Assembly (NCBI GenBank): GCA_023101885.1
Contig: JALPQD010000514.1
Span: 773,602 to 837,601, forward strand
Length of the DNA: 64,000 nucleotides
Direction: 5' to 3'
Source of the DNA: Typhlomys cinereus
Taxonomy: Eukaryota > Chordata > Mammalia > Rodentia > Platacanthomyidae
The notes under the pieces were generated by a model. The model worked only from the letters and a program-made list of their open reading frames with translations, had not been told where the DNA came from and did no database searches. The position numbers and the translations under genes were made by a program. Below are positions 47,280-57,776 of this stretch, one piece after another (within the stretch, counting starts at the first letter, position 1; each line of letters begins with the position of its first letter).

Positions 47280-48475
47280 TGTTCAAGTTTCTGGACTATC
47301 ACTTTGCACCAAGTAAGATGACTACTATTAAAATCAAACAGAACAGAAAATAATGTATTAGGAAAAATATTGAAACTCTGGAAATCTGGTACATTACTCA
47401 GAAAGTAGAATGGTTCGTTTATTCCTTACAAAATTAAACATGGACTCAAACCTAATGTCCACAGACAAATGAATAGATCAAAATGCAGTGTATACCTGCA
47501 CTGGAATATTTTTCAGTCTCCAGAAGAAAGTGAGTTTTCCCACATGCTACAAGATGAAGGAACATCGAAGACATTATGCTAAATGAGATAAGTTAGTTGC
47601 AAAAGGATAAATTAGTCAAGGTTCTCTGAAGAAACAGAATCTATAGAATGTAATATATGTGTGTATACATATGTGTGTATATATGTATGTATATATATAA
47701 ACAAGTTTATTAAAAAATAACTCACAGTAAAAAATAGTGTCCTTCAAGGTAGCCGCCCGCAGCAGCCTCCTTCCTGGCTGGAATGTTCCACAAAGCCCAA
47801 AGATCCCAAGAAGGTCTCAAGCCTTTGCTCCTCTGGAGGGTCGAAGACGCGGGGTTGCGACGTCGGTGAACAGCTGGGCTGCGACGTCGGTGATGAACAA
47901 CCAACAGCAGCTAGGCCCAGAGATGAGGCTTCAAAGGCAGCAGGAACAGCAACAATGTGATGAAAAAAGTGAAGCACCAAGTCAGCAAAGGACGGAGGCA
48001 GCAGCTGCAGCAACAAAGGAGGCCACGACGCTCCAAGGCGAACAACGTGCACGCAGAATGGACTCCACAGCAAGTCGACACCGGATCAGGGAAGAGCAAG
48101 TCCCTCCTTCTTGCACCTCCTATTATCCTGTCCACCACTGGAAAGTACCACCCACTATGGGCTGGCTTCTCCACAGCAATCAGTCAAGTGTCCACAGGCT
48201 TGTTCAGGGGCCATTCTAACCCTTAACCTTCCACAGCTGCCCCCAAACAGTCTGCAACTGTCAAGTTGACATCGAAATGCAACCATAATATATAGTATGA
48301 GCCCACTTACTACAGTCAGAATAATTACAAAGGAAGAAACTATAAAGGTGATTGTCAGGGACTAAAGAAGGAGAATGAGGAGTTGTACAATGGATCCAGA
48401 TTAATTTTGATAGGTAGCAGTTTTAAAAATGGAAGGTTGTGGTGGTGATGACAGAGCAATGTGAATACGTTTAGT
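47280..48475 (+). mobile_element. Old L1 3' end split by an LTR
   Basis: The left part, up to about 47,611, carries the ORF2 C-terminal remnant ('accaagtaagatgactacta', 'tcaaacctaatgtccacaga', 'gcactggaatatttttcagt'). The 3'UTR resumes at about 48,290 with 'agtatgagcccacttactac' and 'gtgattgtcagggactaaag'. The gap is the LTR at 47,612-48,286. Confidence 0.75.
47612..48286 (-). repeat. Rodent LTR-like element with CAG-rich centre (antisense)
   Basis: A 'tcaaggttctctgaagaaac' start with a T/A dinucleotide tract, then 'acaagtttattaaaaa' (reverse polyadenylation signal) and an end 'aactgtcaagttgacatcga' are hallmarks of a reversed LTR. The middle is GC-rich. A 14-base unit 'tgcgacgtcggtga' occurs twice, 24 bases apart (47,856 and 47,880), and a CAG/CAA-rich stretch gives a 160-codon Gln-rich open frame (47,737-48,219) with no known domain. 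Confidence 0.65.
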
Positions 48476-48476
48476 G

Positions 48477-48935
48477 CTGGGGCTGAAAAGATGGCTCAGA
48501 AGTTAAAGTGTTTATGTGAAAGTAAAAGTTCAGACCCCTAGATCCCAAGGAAAGTGCCAGATGATTAGGGGAGTCCACCTGCACTTCCAGCCCTGGAAAG
48601 AAACTTGGAATCCTTGGGGCAAGCTGACTAGCCAGAATAGCCTTATTGGCTGACTCTAGATTAGACACCCTATCTCAAAAAAGAATAAGGTGGATACGAT
48701 AGAGAATAATTTCCAATATCAGTCTCATACACACACATACATATAACACATGCATATATACGCACACGTGCACACACACACACACACAGAGGCACACATA
48801 TATAGGCACACATACATACACGCACATGCATGCATGTACACATATGCACCTGCACACATATGTATCCCCTACATATACAAATACAAATATATACATGTAT
48901 TCATCCCCCCATACACACACAAAAAAAGAAAAAAT
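48477..48935 (+). repeat. tRNA-derived SINE with long CA-rich tail
   Basis: 'ggggctgaaaagatggctca' followed by 'gttcagacccctagatccca' and a body with 'ctgcacttccagccctggaa' and 'caccctatctcaaaaaagaa'. A degenerate (CA/TA)n tract fills about 48,725-48,925. The Cys/Val-rich and His/Tyr-rich frames over it are simple-repeat translations. Confidence 0.8.
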
Positions 48936-49227
48936 ATATACTCAATGCTACTGATTAAAGATAATAAGAGTATCAGTTTTATATTATGTATGCTTTACCA
49001 TAATAATTTCCTTTTCAGAGTATAAAATCATTGAGTATAATTCCAACATAGAATTCCTACTTTAAGCTTCTAAGTGTTTATTATATGTAAAGGAAATGAT
49101 GTTTCTAGGTGTTACGTGCAGAAATTAAATGCAATTTCTCACCTGGTTTGAAGGCAAATGATAAGAACAATAATTTTCTTTCTCTCTTTCAGCTATTTTA
49201 TTTACTCATTTACCCATTCACTCACTC

Positions 49228-49445
49228 TTCAAAGACAGGCTTTCATGTGTCCTAGAATGGCCTCAAACTCCCTATCAATCAAGCCAGACATTAAACTTTT
49301 GATCCTCCTACCACTACCTACCAAGTTCTGGAATTATAGATGTGCACCACCACATCTGTCTTATGTTGTGCTGGGGATCAAGCCCAGGGTTTCATGAATG
49401 CCAACTAACTGAGCATTTTACCAATTGAAATTTATCTCCAACTTA
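49228..49445 (-). repeat. B1-ID dimer SINE (antisense)
   Basis: 'ctagaatggcctcaaactcc' and 'gttctggaattatagatgtg' (reversed B1) are joined to 'gctggggatcaagcccaggg' (reversed ID). Confidence 0.75.
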
Positions 49446-49890
49446 AGGACAATATTCAGAGGTTCTCAACAGCAGGTGCAACCTAGGCATTATAGGTAAA
49501 AATCAAGGTGGAGAACTGTCACTCAGAGGCAGTCTTGCCCCACTAACAGGTCTCTTGTGACCTTTATGCAAATGAAAACCTGTGGATAATATCTATGCTG
49601 AGGATTTACTTTGCATAGATCTGTCAAGATTACTGTTTTTACTCTTTTATCCACTGATTTTTGTAGAACTGGAATTACCATATTGAAACAAATTTAAAAT
49701 TTGTTTGGGAATTTTGCCAAGAGTTGCTTATCATTTTTAGGAAATCATATGATTAACAGCAAAACACCTGACTCTGGCTTTTTTTCATAGCTGTCAAATC
49801 TATGGTAAGCCTATCAAGAGAGGACAAGATTATAGAAATACAAGCACCTCCACAGACATTGCTGCTCTATTCACAATAGTAAAGAAATGT
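49446..49890. other. Unclassified flank of the L1 stack
   Basis: Mostly unrecognised sequence. The last 60 bases or so (from about 49,837) contain 'gctgctctattcacaatagt', which resembles the far 3' part of L1 ORF2 rather than the region that follows. See findings. Confidence 0.35.
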
Positions 49891-50861
49891 CTACCAACTA
49901 ACAAAGAATACACATTCTTCTCAGCAGCCCATGGAATTTTCTCCAAAATAGACCACATATTTGGCCACAAAACAAATCTCCACATGTACAGGAAAGTTGA
50001 AATTATAACCCGTACCTGGACATCCACAACACAACAAACAGCAGAAAATACACTAACTCTTGGAAAATAAACACTACAATGCTGAATGAGAAAGGGTTCA
50101 GAAAGAAATCAAAAAGGAAATTCAAGATTTCATAGACTGGAACAATACTGAAAATACGACGTGTCAACATCTCTGGCACATAATGAAAGCTGTCCTAAGA
50201 GGTAAGTTTATAGTTCTTAATGCCTATATCAAAAAATGGAAACATCACAAATAAATAACTTAACAATGCTGTTTAAATCTTTAGAGACACAAGAGAAAGC
50301 CAATCCCAAAAGCAGTAGAAGAGAGGATATTTGCAAAACCAGGGGAGAAACATCCCAAATTGAGATAAGGAAAACAATACAAAGAATCAACAGATGAAAA
50401 GCTGGTTCTTTGAAAAAAAAATCAATAAGACTGATACACCTCTAGCCAAATTAACCAAAATCGAGAGACAGAAAACACAAATTAACAAAATTAGAAATGA
50501 AAATGGAGTTATCACAACTGATACCCAATGAATTCAGAGAATTATAAGGTCATATTTCAAAAACTTATATCCATGAAATTTGATAACACAAAAGAAATGG
50601 ATAAAGTCCTGAGTAAGTACAACTTATCTAAATTGAATCAGGAAATTTTGAATTATTTAAATAGTCCTATAATAAATGAGGAAAATGTCCTGGACCAGAT
50701 GGATTCAACACAGAATTCTACCAGAATTTTATTAAATAACAACTAACACCAATATTGCTTAAATTGTTCCATAAAATAGCAAACGAATGAACACTTCCAA
50801 ATTCTTTCTACAAAGCTAATGTCATACTAATCCCAAAACCTAATAAAGATACACTTAAAAG

Positions 50862-51158
50862 GGATTGGCAGCCACAGTAGTGTTCCTATGCTTAAGGGGA
50901 ACACGAGAAAGGGTTCAGGGAAATGCCACTGGGTCCTTGTACATCATCAGAGAGGAGGGCCTAGAGGAGAGTCAGGCATGCACAAGAAAGTACTCTCTGG
51001 GAATTGGGGCGGGAGGCAACGGGGCATGGGGAGAGAGGGGTGAGGGGGGGGGAGCAGGGGGTTCAGGGGGAGGAGGAGGGAGGGAGGGAACTGGTGTACC
51101 TATTAAGTTTGTATGAGCTGAAATAATAATAAAAAAGGTATAAAAAAAAGAAAAAAAA
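50862..51158 (+). mobile_element. 5'-truncated L1 3'UTR inserted into the older L1
   Basis: Starts 'ggattggcagccacagtagt' and continues through the G-rich block to 'aagtttgtatgagctgaaat' and an A-rich tail. The host L1 reads 'cttaaaag' before it and 'agaaaactatagg' after it, matching the uninterrupted 'cttaaaagagaaaactat' of the younger L1 at about 55,524. The target-site duplication is only about 5 bases of A/G, or is masked by the tail. Confidence 0.92.
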
Positions 51159-51684
51159 GAAAACTATAGGCCAATATCTTTGATGAATACAGATGCAAAA
51201 ATTCTCAACAAAATCTTAGCAAATCAGATTCAAAACATATCAAAAGATCATTCACAGGGATCAAGTAGGCTTTGTCCCAGGCACACAAGGTTGGTTCAAC
51301 ATATGCAAATCAATAAATGTAATTTATCATATAAACCAGTCCAAAGTCCAAGACCATATGATACTCTCAATAGATGCAGAAAAAACTTTTGAAAAGATCC
51401 AACATCCTTTTATGATCAAAACCCTAGAAACAGTTGGAATGGAAGAAACCTTTATCAGCATAATAAAAGCTGTATACAACAACCCAACAGCAAGGATTAT
51501 ACTCAATGGGGAAAAACTTGAAGCATTACCACTTTGATCAGGTATTAGACAAGGCAGTCTACTCTCACTAACTCTATTCAATATTGTACGTGAAATCTTA
51601 GCTAGAGCCATAAGACAAGAGAGGCAGATAAAAGCATTTTGAATCAGAAAGGATGAAGTCAAGGTATCTCTATTTGCAGATGAC

Positions 51685-52122
51685 ATGCTTGTATACCTGA
51701 GTGATCCTAAAAACTCCACCAGGACAGTCCTGGAACTAATTCATAAGTTCAGCAGAGTAACAGGTTACAAAATAAACATGCAAAGATCAGTGGCCTTCCT
51801 ATACACCAAGGATGAAAAAAGTGAAAAAATCCTAAGAGAAACAATCCCATTTACTATAGCCCCTAAAATAATGAAATACTTTGGTATAAACCTAACCAAG
51901 GAAGTAAGAGACCTTTACGGTGAAAATGTTAAAACCCTAAAGAAAGGAATTACAGAAGACACCAGAAGGTGGAAAGACCTCCCATGCTCCTGGATTGGCA
52001 GAATCAACATCATAAAAATGACCATCCTATCAAAGGCAATGTACAGAGTCAATGCTATATCAATCAAAATCCCAAAGCAATTCTTTAAAGAAATTGACCA
52101 AACAATCTCAAAATTCATATGA
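51685..52122 (+). pseudogene. L1 ORF2 reverse-transcriptase remnant (older L1)
   Basis: A 145-codon surviving open stretch covering the segment just after the FADD catalytic motif and through the thumb-like region (Leu-Ser-Asp-Pro-Lys-Asn-Ser, Gly-Tyr-Lys-Ile-Asn, Cys-Ser-Trp-Ile-Gly-Arg). It aligns by eye with residues of the younger ORF2 at 56,073-56,500. It is flanked by frame breaks on both sides and ends in a premature stop where the younger copy continues with an Arg-His codon pair. It is not expected to make a working protein. Confidence 0.9.
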
Positions 52123-52388
52123 AGCACAAAAGGCCAAGGCTAGCAAAAACAATCCTGAGTAACAAAAACACTGCTGGAGGTATCGCCATACCAAACTTTA
52201 ATCTGTACTACAAATGGTATTGGCTCCAAAATAGACACATAGATCAAAAGAACAGTATCTTCAACAAATGGTGCTGGAAAAACTGGATATCCACATGCAG
52301 AAGATTAAAACTGAACCCGTACTTATCACCATGCACAAAAATTAATTTCAAATGGATCAAGGACCTTAATATTAGTCCAGAGACTATA

Positions 52389-52401
52389 AAAACCCTAGTT
52401 G
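52389..52401 (+). repeat. Left target-site duplication of the young L1
   Basis: 'aaaaccctagttg' is identical to 59,243-59,255. Joining the two sides at this word restores the older ORF2, matching 'aaaaccatagttgaaaggat' in the young copy at 56,875-56,894. Confidence 0.97.
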
Positions 52402-52792
52402 ATCCCCCTTTTGCACCTCACCCCGCTCCGCCGGTCGGGATGCGCGCGCGCGCGGTCCAGCCGGGCCTCAACCCCGCGCCCTAGCTGGTGAGTACCCCCC
52501 CCCCCCCGCGTGCGCACCGCCCACCAGGACCCCAGGTCGGCCCACAGGGACCCGCCTCCGACTCCCACCATCCAGCCGGAGCCGCGCGCGGGCTGAGGGA
52601 CGAGGAGGACCTCCCCCTGCGCCCGGGCCCAGCCCCAGCTGCCCTCGGGTTAAATAGCTCCACGCCGTCGCCCCCATCCCCCCTTTGCACCCCACCCGGC
52701 TCCACCTGTCGGGACACGCTCCGGGTCCAGCCAGGCCTCACCCCACGACCTAGGTAAGTCTCCGCCCGCCCCGCCCACCAGGACCCCAGGCC
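52402..52792 (+). promoter_or_regulatory. L1 5'UTR promoter: two GC-rich tandem monomers
   Basis: A 274-base unit begins at 52,402 ('atcccccttttgcacctcac') and restarts at 52,676 ('atcccccctttgcacccca'). Copy 1 is complete to 52,675 and copy 2 is cut at about 52,792. The region is CpG-rich, including a (CG)n run near 52,442-52,454 and a C run at about 52,494-52,507, unlike its AT-rich surroundings. Monomer-array promoters are known for mouse L1. By analogy this should drive transcription of ORF1 and ORF2. Overlapping minus-strand open frames (52,468-52,741) are GC-rich and have no known domain. Confidence 0.85.
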
Positions 52793-52835
52793 AAATAATT
52801 CAGTTTAGTGAAATTGAGAGATCTTAAGAGTTAAA

Positions 52836-53900
52836 ATGACAATGCCAAAGTCAAAGTGCAAATCCATGAGAAGCAACAATCAAGTAAACAAATTTCCCAC
52901 TGAAGAAATTAATCCCAAAATGTTAGACTCCAACAAGAACAAACCCACGGAAAAAGGCCAAGAAAGCCTGACCCAGGATAACGACTTTCAAAATATGATC
53001 ATTACCATGTTCAATACTATGAAAGAGGAAATCCGGGAGGAATTACATAATCGAATCAATAGCTTTGAAGAGGAACACAACAGACATCTGGAGAAGTTGA
53101 GAAAAACAGTGCAAGAAACAAAAAGTGGCATAGAGCAGTTAAAACAAACTCAAGCAGAGTTTAAAACTGAGCTAAAAGACAAGTTATCTTCAACCCAGAA
53201 CGCCACAGAGAGTCTTATCAACAGAACTAACGAAGCAGAAAAGAGAATTTCAGACCTTGAAGATAAAGTGGGAGTACTAACCAGCTCAATGGAAGAGGTT
53301 GTTAAAGCCAAAAAGATACTTGAGAGAAATATCCAAGAGATATGGGACACCCTGAAAAAGCCTAACATGCGTATTCATGGAATACCAGAGCAAGAATCTC
53401 AAAATACCACCCCTGAGGAAATTTTTCAAACGATCATCAAGGAAAACTTTCCTCATCTAAAAAAAGAGAGGCCCATCCATATACAAGAGGCATTCCGCAC
53501 CCCAAACGGATACGACCAAAATAGAAGCACGCCGTGGCAAATAATAGTTAAAACACTCCACATTCAAGATAAAGAACTGGTGCTGAGAGCTTCAAGGGAG
53601 AAAAAACAAGTCACTTTTAAAGGTAAACCTATTAAAATAACAAATGACTTCTCAGTTGAAACAGTAAAAGCAAGAAGAGCTTGGAGAGACATACTTCAAG
53701 TATTGAATGAGCAAAACTGTCAACCCAGGCTGATTTACCCTGCAAAACTATCAGTCATGATCGAGGGAGAAAGAAAAATTTTCCAGCACAAAGACAACTT
53801 TAAGGGATACATGTCCACCAAACCAGGCCTTCAAAAAATGCTAGGAATGATACTCAAGCGTGAAGAAAAAAACAGGCATATCCAGGAGAACAGAAGGTAA
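52836..53900 (+). CDS. LINE-1 ORF1 protein (RNA-binding chaperone), intact
   Basis: Encodes 354 residues, close to the usual size for mammalian L1 ORF1p, which trimerises, coats L1 RNA and has nucleic-acid chaperone activity in the cytoplasmic ribonucleoprotein. The N-terminus is basic and low-complexity (1-50). A heptad-like coiled coil runs about 55-165. The RRM-like domain starts about 175 with Asn-Met-Arg-Ile-His-Gly-Ile-Pro-Glu, and the C-terminal domain carries Ala-Arg-Arg-Ala-Trp (279-283) and Gln-Pro-Arg-Leu-Ile-Tyr-Pro-Ala-Lys-Leu (296-305). I chose the first ATG at 52,836. A second ATG follows two codons later in a better context and could be the true start. No stop or frameshift is present. 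The stop overlaps a splice-donor-like 'aaggtaagtat'. Identity is certain; activity is inferred. Confidence 0.97.
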   Translation: MTMPKSKCKSMRSNNQVNKFPTEEINPKMLDSNKNKPTEKGQESLTQDNDFQNMIITMFNTMKEEIREELHNRINSFEEEHNRHLEKLRKTVQETKSGIEQLKQTQAEFKTELKDKLSSTQNATESLINRTNEAEKRISDLEDKVGVLTSSMEEVVKAKKILERNIQEIWDTLKKPNMRIHGIPEQESQNTTPEEIFQTIIKENFPHLKKERPIHIQEAFRTPNGYDQNRSTPWQIIVKTLHIQDKELVLRASREKKQVTFKGKPIKITNDFSVETVKARRAWRDILQVLNEQNCQPRLIYPAKLSVMIEGERKIFQHKDNFKGYMSTKPGLQKMLGMILKREEKNRHIQENRR

Positions 53901-53956
53901 GTATAACCTCATTAAAAACGAAGCAATATACTTATAAAAGCTACTAAACATAATAA

Positions 53957-56900
53957 ATGTCTGGAATTAACAATAGTTTCTCCATTATAACACTAAATGT
54001 TAATGGAATTAATTCACCGATCAAGAGACACAGATTACAAACATGGATTAAAAATCACAATCCATCAATCTGCTGCCTGCAGGAAACCCATCTCACCACA
54101 AAAGATAGGCACGCTCTAAAAATAAAAGCTGGTCAACAATTCTACAAGCAAATGGAAGCAGAAAACAGGCAGGGGTAGCCATTATGCTATCAGACAAAGT
54201 GGATTTCAAACCAAAGAAAATTATAAGAGACACGGATGGATACTACATTTTAGTCACAGGTACAATTCACCAGAAGACTTCACAATACTGAACATATATG
54301 CACCCAATACGGGCCCCTCCACATTCATTAAGAAAACCCTACAGCGTCTAAAGCAAGAAATCAACCCCGAACGATAATTCTGGGGACTTCAACACCGCCC
54401 TCTCTACATGGGATAGATCAACAGGTCAAAAGCTTAACAGAGACACTTTGGAACTTAATCAAACCCTGAAAGAAATGGACCTTACAGATCTCTATCGAAC
54501 TTTTCACCCACGCACCAAAGAATACAATTTTTCTCAGCAGCACACGGAACTTTCTCCAAAATAGATCACATATTGGGCCACAAAATGAATCTACACATAT
54601 ACAAGAAAGTTGAAATTCTAACCTGTGCCCTATCAGACCATCACGGCCTAAAGGTGGACATCCACAACACATCAAACAAGAGAAAATACACTAACTCCTG
54701 GAAACTTAACACTATGATGCTGAATGAGAACTGGATTCAGGAAGAAATTAAAAAGGAAATTCAAGATTTCCTGAAAGTGAATGATAACGAAAATACAACT
54801 TACCAAAATCTCTGGGACACAATGAAAGCTGTTCTAAGAGGTAAGTTCATAGCTCTTAATGCCTACGTCAAAAAAATGGAAACATCAGAAATAAACAACT
54901 TAACAATGCAGCTTAAAGCTTTAGAGAAACTAGAGCAATCTGATCCCAAAAGTAGTAGAAGAGAGGAGATTAGCAAAATAAGGGGAGAAATATCTGAAAT
55001 CGAGACTAAGAAAACGATAGAAAAAATCAACGAGTCAAAAAGCTGGTTCTTTGAAAAAATCAATAAGATTGATACACCCCTAGCTAAACTAACCAAAAGC
55101 AAGAGAGAGAAAACACAAATTAACAAAATTAGAAATGAACATGGAGTTATCACTACTGATACCCAAGAAATCCAGAGAATTATAACATCATATTTCAAAA
55201 ACTTATACTCTGTGAAGTTTGACAACACAAAAGAGATGGATGAATTTCTAAGTAAACACAACTTACCTAAATTGAATCAGGAAGTTGTGAATTATTTAAA
55301 TAGTCCTATAACATATAAGGAAATTGAGGAAGTAATCTCGAATCTTCCCACCAAAAAATGTCCTGGACCAGATGGATTCAGCACAGAGTTCTACCAGACA
55401 TTTAAGGAGTTAATAACACCAATACTCCTTAAACTGTTCCATCAAATAGCAAAGGAAGGAACACTACCAAATTCCTTCTATGAAGCTAATATCGTTTTAA
55501 TCCCAAAACCTAATAAAGATTCGCTTAAAAGAGAAAACTATAGGCCGATCTCTCTGATGAACACAGACGCAAAGATTCTCAACAAAGTCTTAGCAAATCG
55601 GATTCAAAAACATATTAAAAAGATCATTCACGGGGACCAAGTAGGCTTCATCCCCGGCACACAAGGTTGGTTCAACATAGGCAAATCAATAAATGTAATT
55701 CATCATGTAAACCAGTCCAAAGTCCAAGACCACATGATACTCTCGATAGATGCAGAAAAAGCTTTTGACAAGATCCAACAGCCTTTTATGATCAAAACGC
55801 TAGAGACAGTAGGAATGGAAGGAACCTTTATCAATATAATAAAAGCTATATACAACAAGCCCACAGCAAGAATTATGCCCAATGGGGAACAATTGGAAGC
55901 ATTCCCATTTCGATCAGGAACTAGACAAGGCTGTCCACTCTCACCACTTCTATTCAATATTGTACTTGAAGTCTTAGCTGAAGCCATAAGACAAGAAAGG
56001 GACATAAGAGGGATTCAAATCGGCAAGGAAGAAGTCAAGCTATCCCTATTTGCAGATGACATGATCTTATACCTGAGTGATCCCAAAAACTCCACCAGGA
56101 AGCTCCTGGAACTAATTGAGAAGTTCAGCAGGGTGGCAGGATACAAAATAAATGTGCAAAAATCAGAGGCCTTCCTATATGCCCAGAATGAAAGAAGTGA
56201 AAAAGCCTTGAGAGAAACAATACCATTTATTATAGCCCCTAAAAAAATGAAATACCTTGGTATAAACCTAACTAAGGAGGTAAAAGACCTTTACAATGAA
56301 AACTTTAAAACCCTAAAGAAAGAAATAGCAGAAGACACCAGAAGGTGGAAAGACCTCCCTTGTTCCTGGATTGGCAGAATCAACATCGTGAAAATGACCA
56401 TCCTACCAAAGGCAATATACAGATTCAATGCTATACCAATCAAAATCCCAAAGCAATTCTTCAAAGAAGTTGACCAAACAATCTCAAAGTTCATATGGAG
56501 GCACAAAAGACCCAGGATAGCAAAGACAATCCTGAGTAACAAAAACACAGCTGGAGGTATAACCATACCAAACCTTAGTCTATACTACAAATCCATAGTT
56601 GTAAAGACAGCCTGGTACTGGCTCCAAAATAGACACACAGATCAATGGATAAGGATTGAAGACCCAGATATAAGCCCACAAAGTTACAGCCATTTGGTCT
56701 TTGACAAAGGGGCCCAAAGAATCCAATGGAAAAAGAACAGCATCTTCAACAAATGGTGCTGGCAAAACTGGATCTCCACATGCAGAAGATTAAAGCTGGA
56801 CCTGTACTTGTCACCATATACAAGACTTAATTCCAAATGGATCAAGGACCTTGATATCAGGCCAGAGACTATAAAAACCATAGTTGAAAGGATAGGGAAC

Positions 56901-57776
56901 TCCCTCGAGCTGATTGGGCTAGGCCAACAGTTCCTAAACAGACATCCAATGGCACAGTCACTGCTACCAATTCTCAACAGTTGGGATCTTGTGAAATTAA
57001 AGAGCTTCTGTTCAGATAAAGAGATCGTAACGCGAGCTCAAAGGCAACCCACAGAATGGGAGAAAATCTTCACTAACCACATATCTGATAGAGCTCTATT
57101 GTCCAGAGTGCACAAAGAACTTAGAAAACTAAACACCAAGGAAACCAATGGCCCAATTAAAAAATGGGCCCTGGAACTTAAAAGAAACTTTACCAGGGAT
57201 GAAATTAAAATGTCTAACAAATATCTTAAAAAATGCTCCACTTCTTTAGCCATCAGGGAAATGCAAATCAAAACTTCCCTAAGATATCATCTCGCCCCGG
57301 TCAGGATGGCAAAAATCCACAATACTAACAACAACAAATGCTGGAGAGGATGTGGAGAGAGGGGAACTCTCCTACATTGCTGGTGGGAATGAAGGCTCAT
57401 ACAGCCACTCTGGCGAGCCGTCTGGAGATTCTTAAAGAAATTAAAGATTGAAATGCCATATGACCCTGCTATTCCACTTTTGGGAATAACCCCCCATACA
57501 GCAGAGGTTCACCTCGATAGCACAAGCACAACCATGTTCATAGCAGCACTGTTTACAATTGCAAAGTCGTGGAATCAGCCCAAATGTCCAACAGTTGATG
57601 AGTGGATCAGGAAACTGTGGTACATCTATACAATGGAGTACTACTCAGCCATCAAAAATGATGAATTACTGGAATTTGCCGGGAAATGGATGTCATTAGA
57701 AACAATTATATTAAGTGAAGTATCCCAGACCCAGAAAATTAAGCGCCGTATGTACTCCCTAATAGGTGGCTCCTAG
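53957..57776 (+). pseudogene. LINE-1 ORF2 (endonuclease-reverse transcriptase), disrupted
   Basis: ORF2p nicks DNA with an APE-type endonuclease and primes reverse transcription there. The first 73 codons (53,957-54,178) are open and hold the endonuclease start, with Leu-Asn-Val-Asn-Gly (13-17) and Gln-Glu-Thr-His (42-45). The frame then shifts near 54,148, 54,274, 54,372-54,385 and 54,530, each fitting the loss of one or two bases. From 54,573 a 939-codon frame runs to 57,392. It keeps Ser-Asp-His-His of the endonuclease (21-24), the RT fingers and palm with Phe-Ala-Asp-Asp (493-496, bases 56,049-56,060), and most of the C-terminal Cys-X3-Cys-X7-His knuckle (923, 927, 935). A TGA replaces the final cysteine (940). 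The remaining C-terminal codons are still open in the same frame to 57,776. I do not expect a working protein from this copy. Confidence 0.97.

Noticed and set aside
47737..48219. 160-codon Gln/Ala-rich open frame
   Set aside because: It lies wholly inside an LTR-like repeat and has a CAG-repeat composition. Kept only as a note under the LTR.
52468..52757. Overlapping open frames on both strands in the L1 5'UTR, possibly like the primate antisense ORF0
   Set aside because: High GC removes stop codons by chance on both strands. No domain is visible and no evidence of an antisense promoter can be obtained from the sequence alone.
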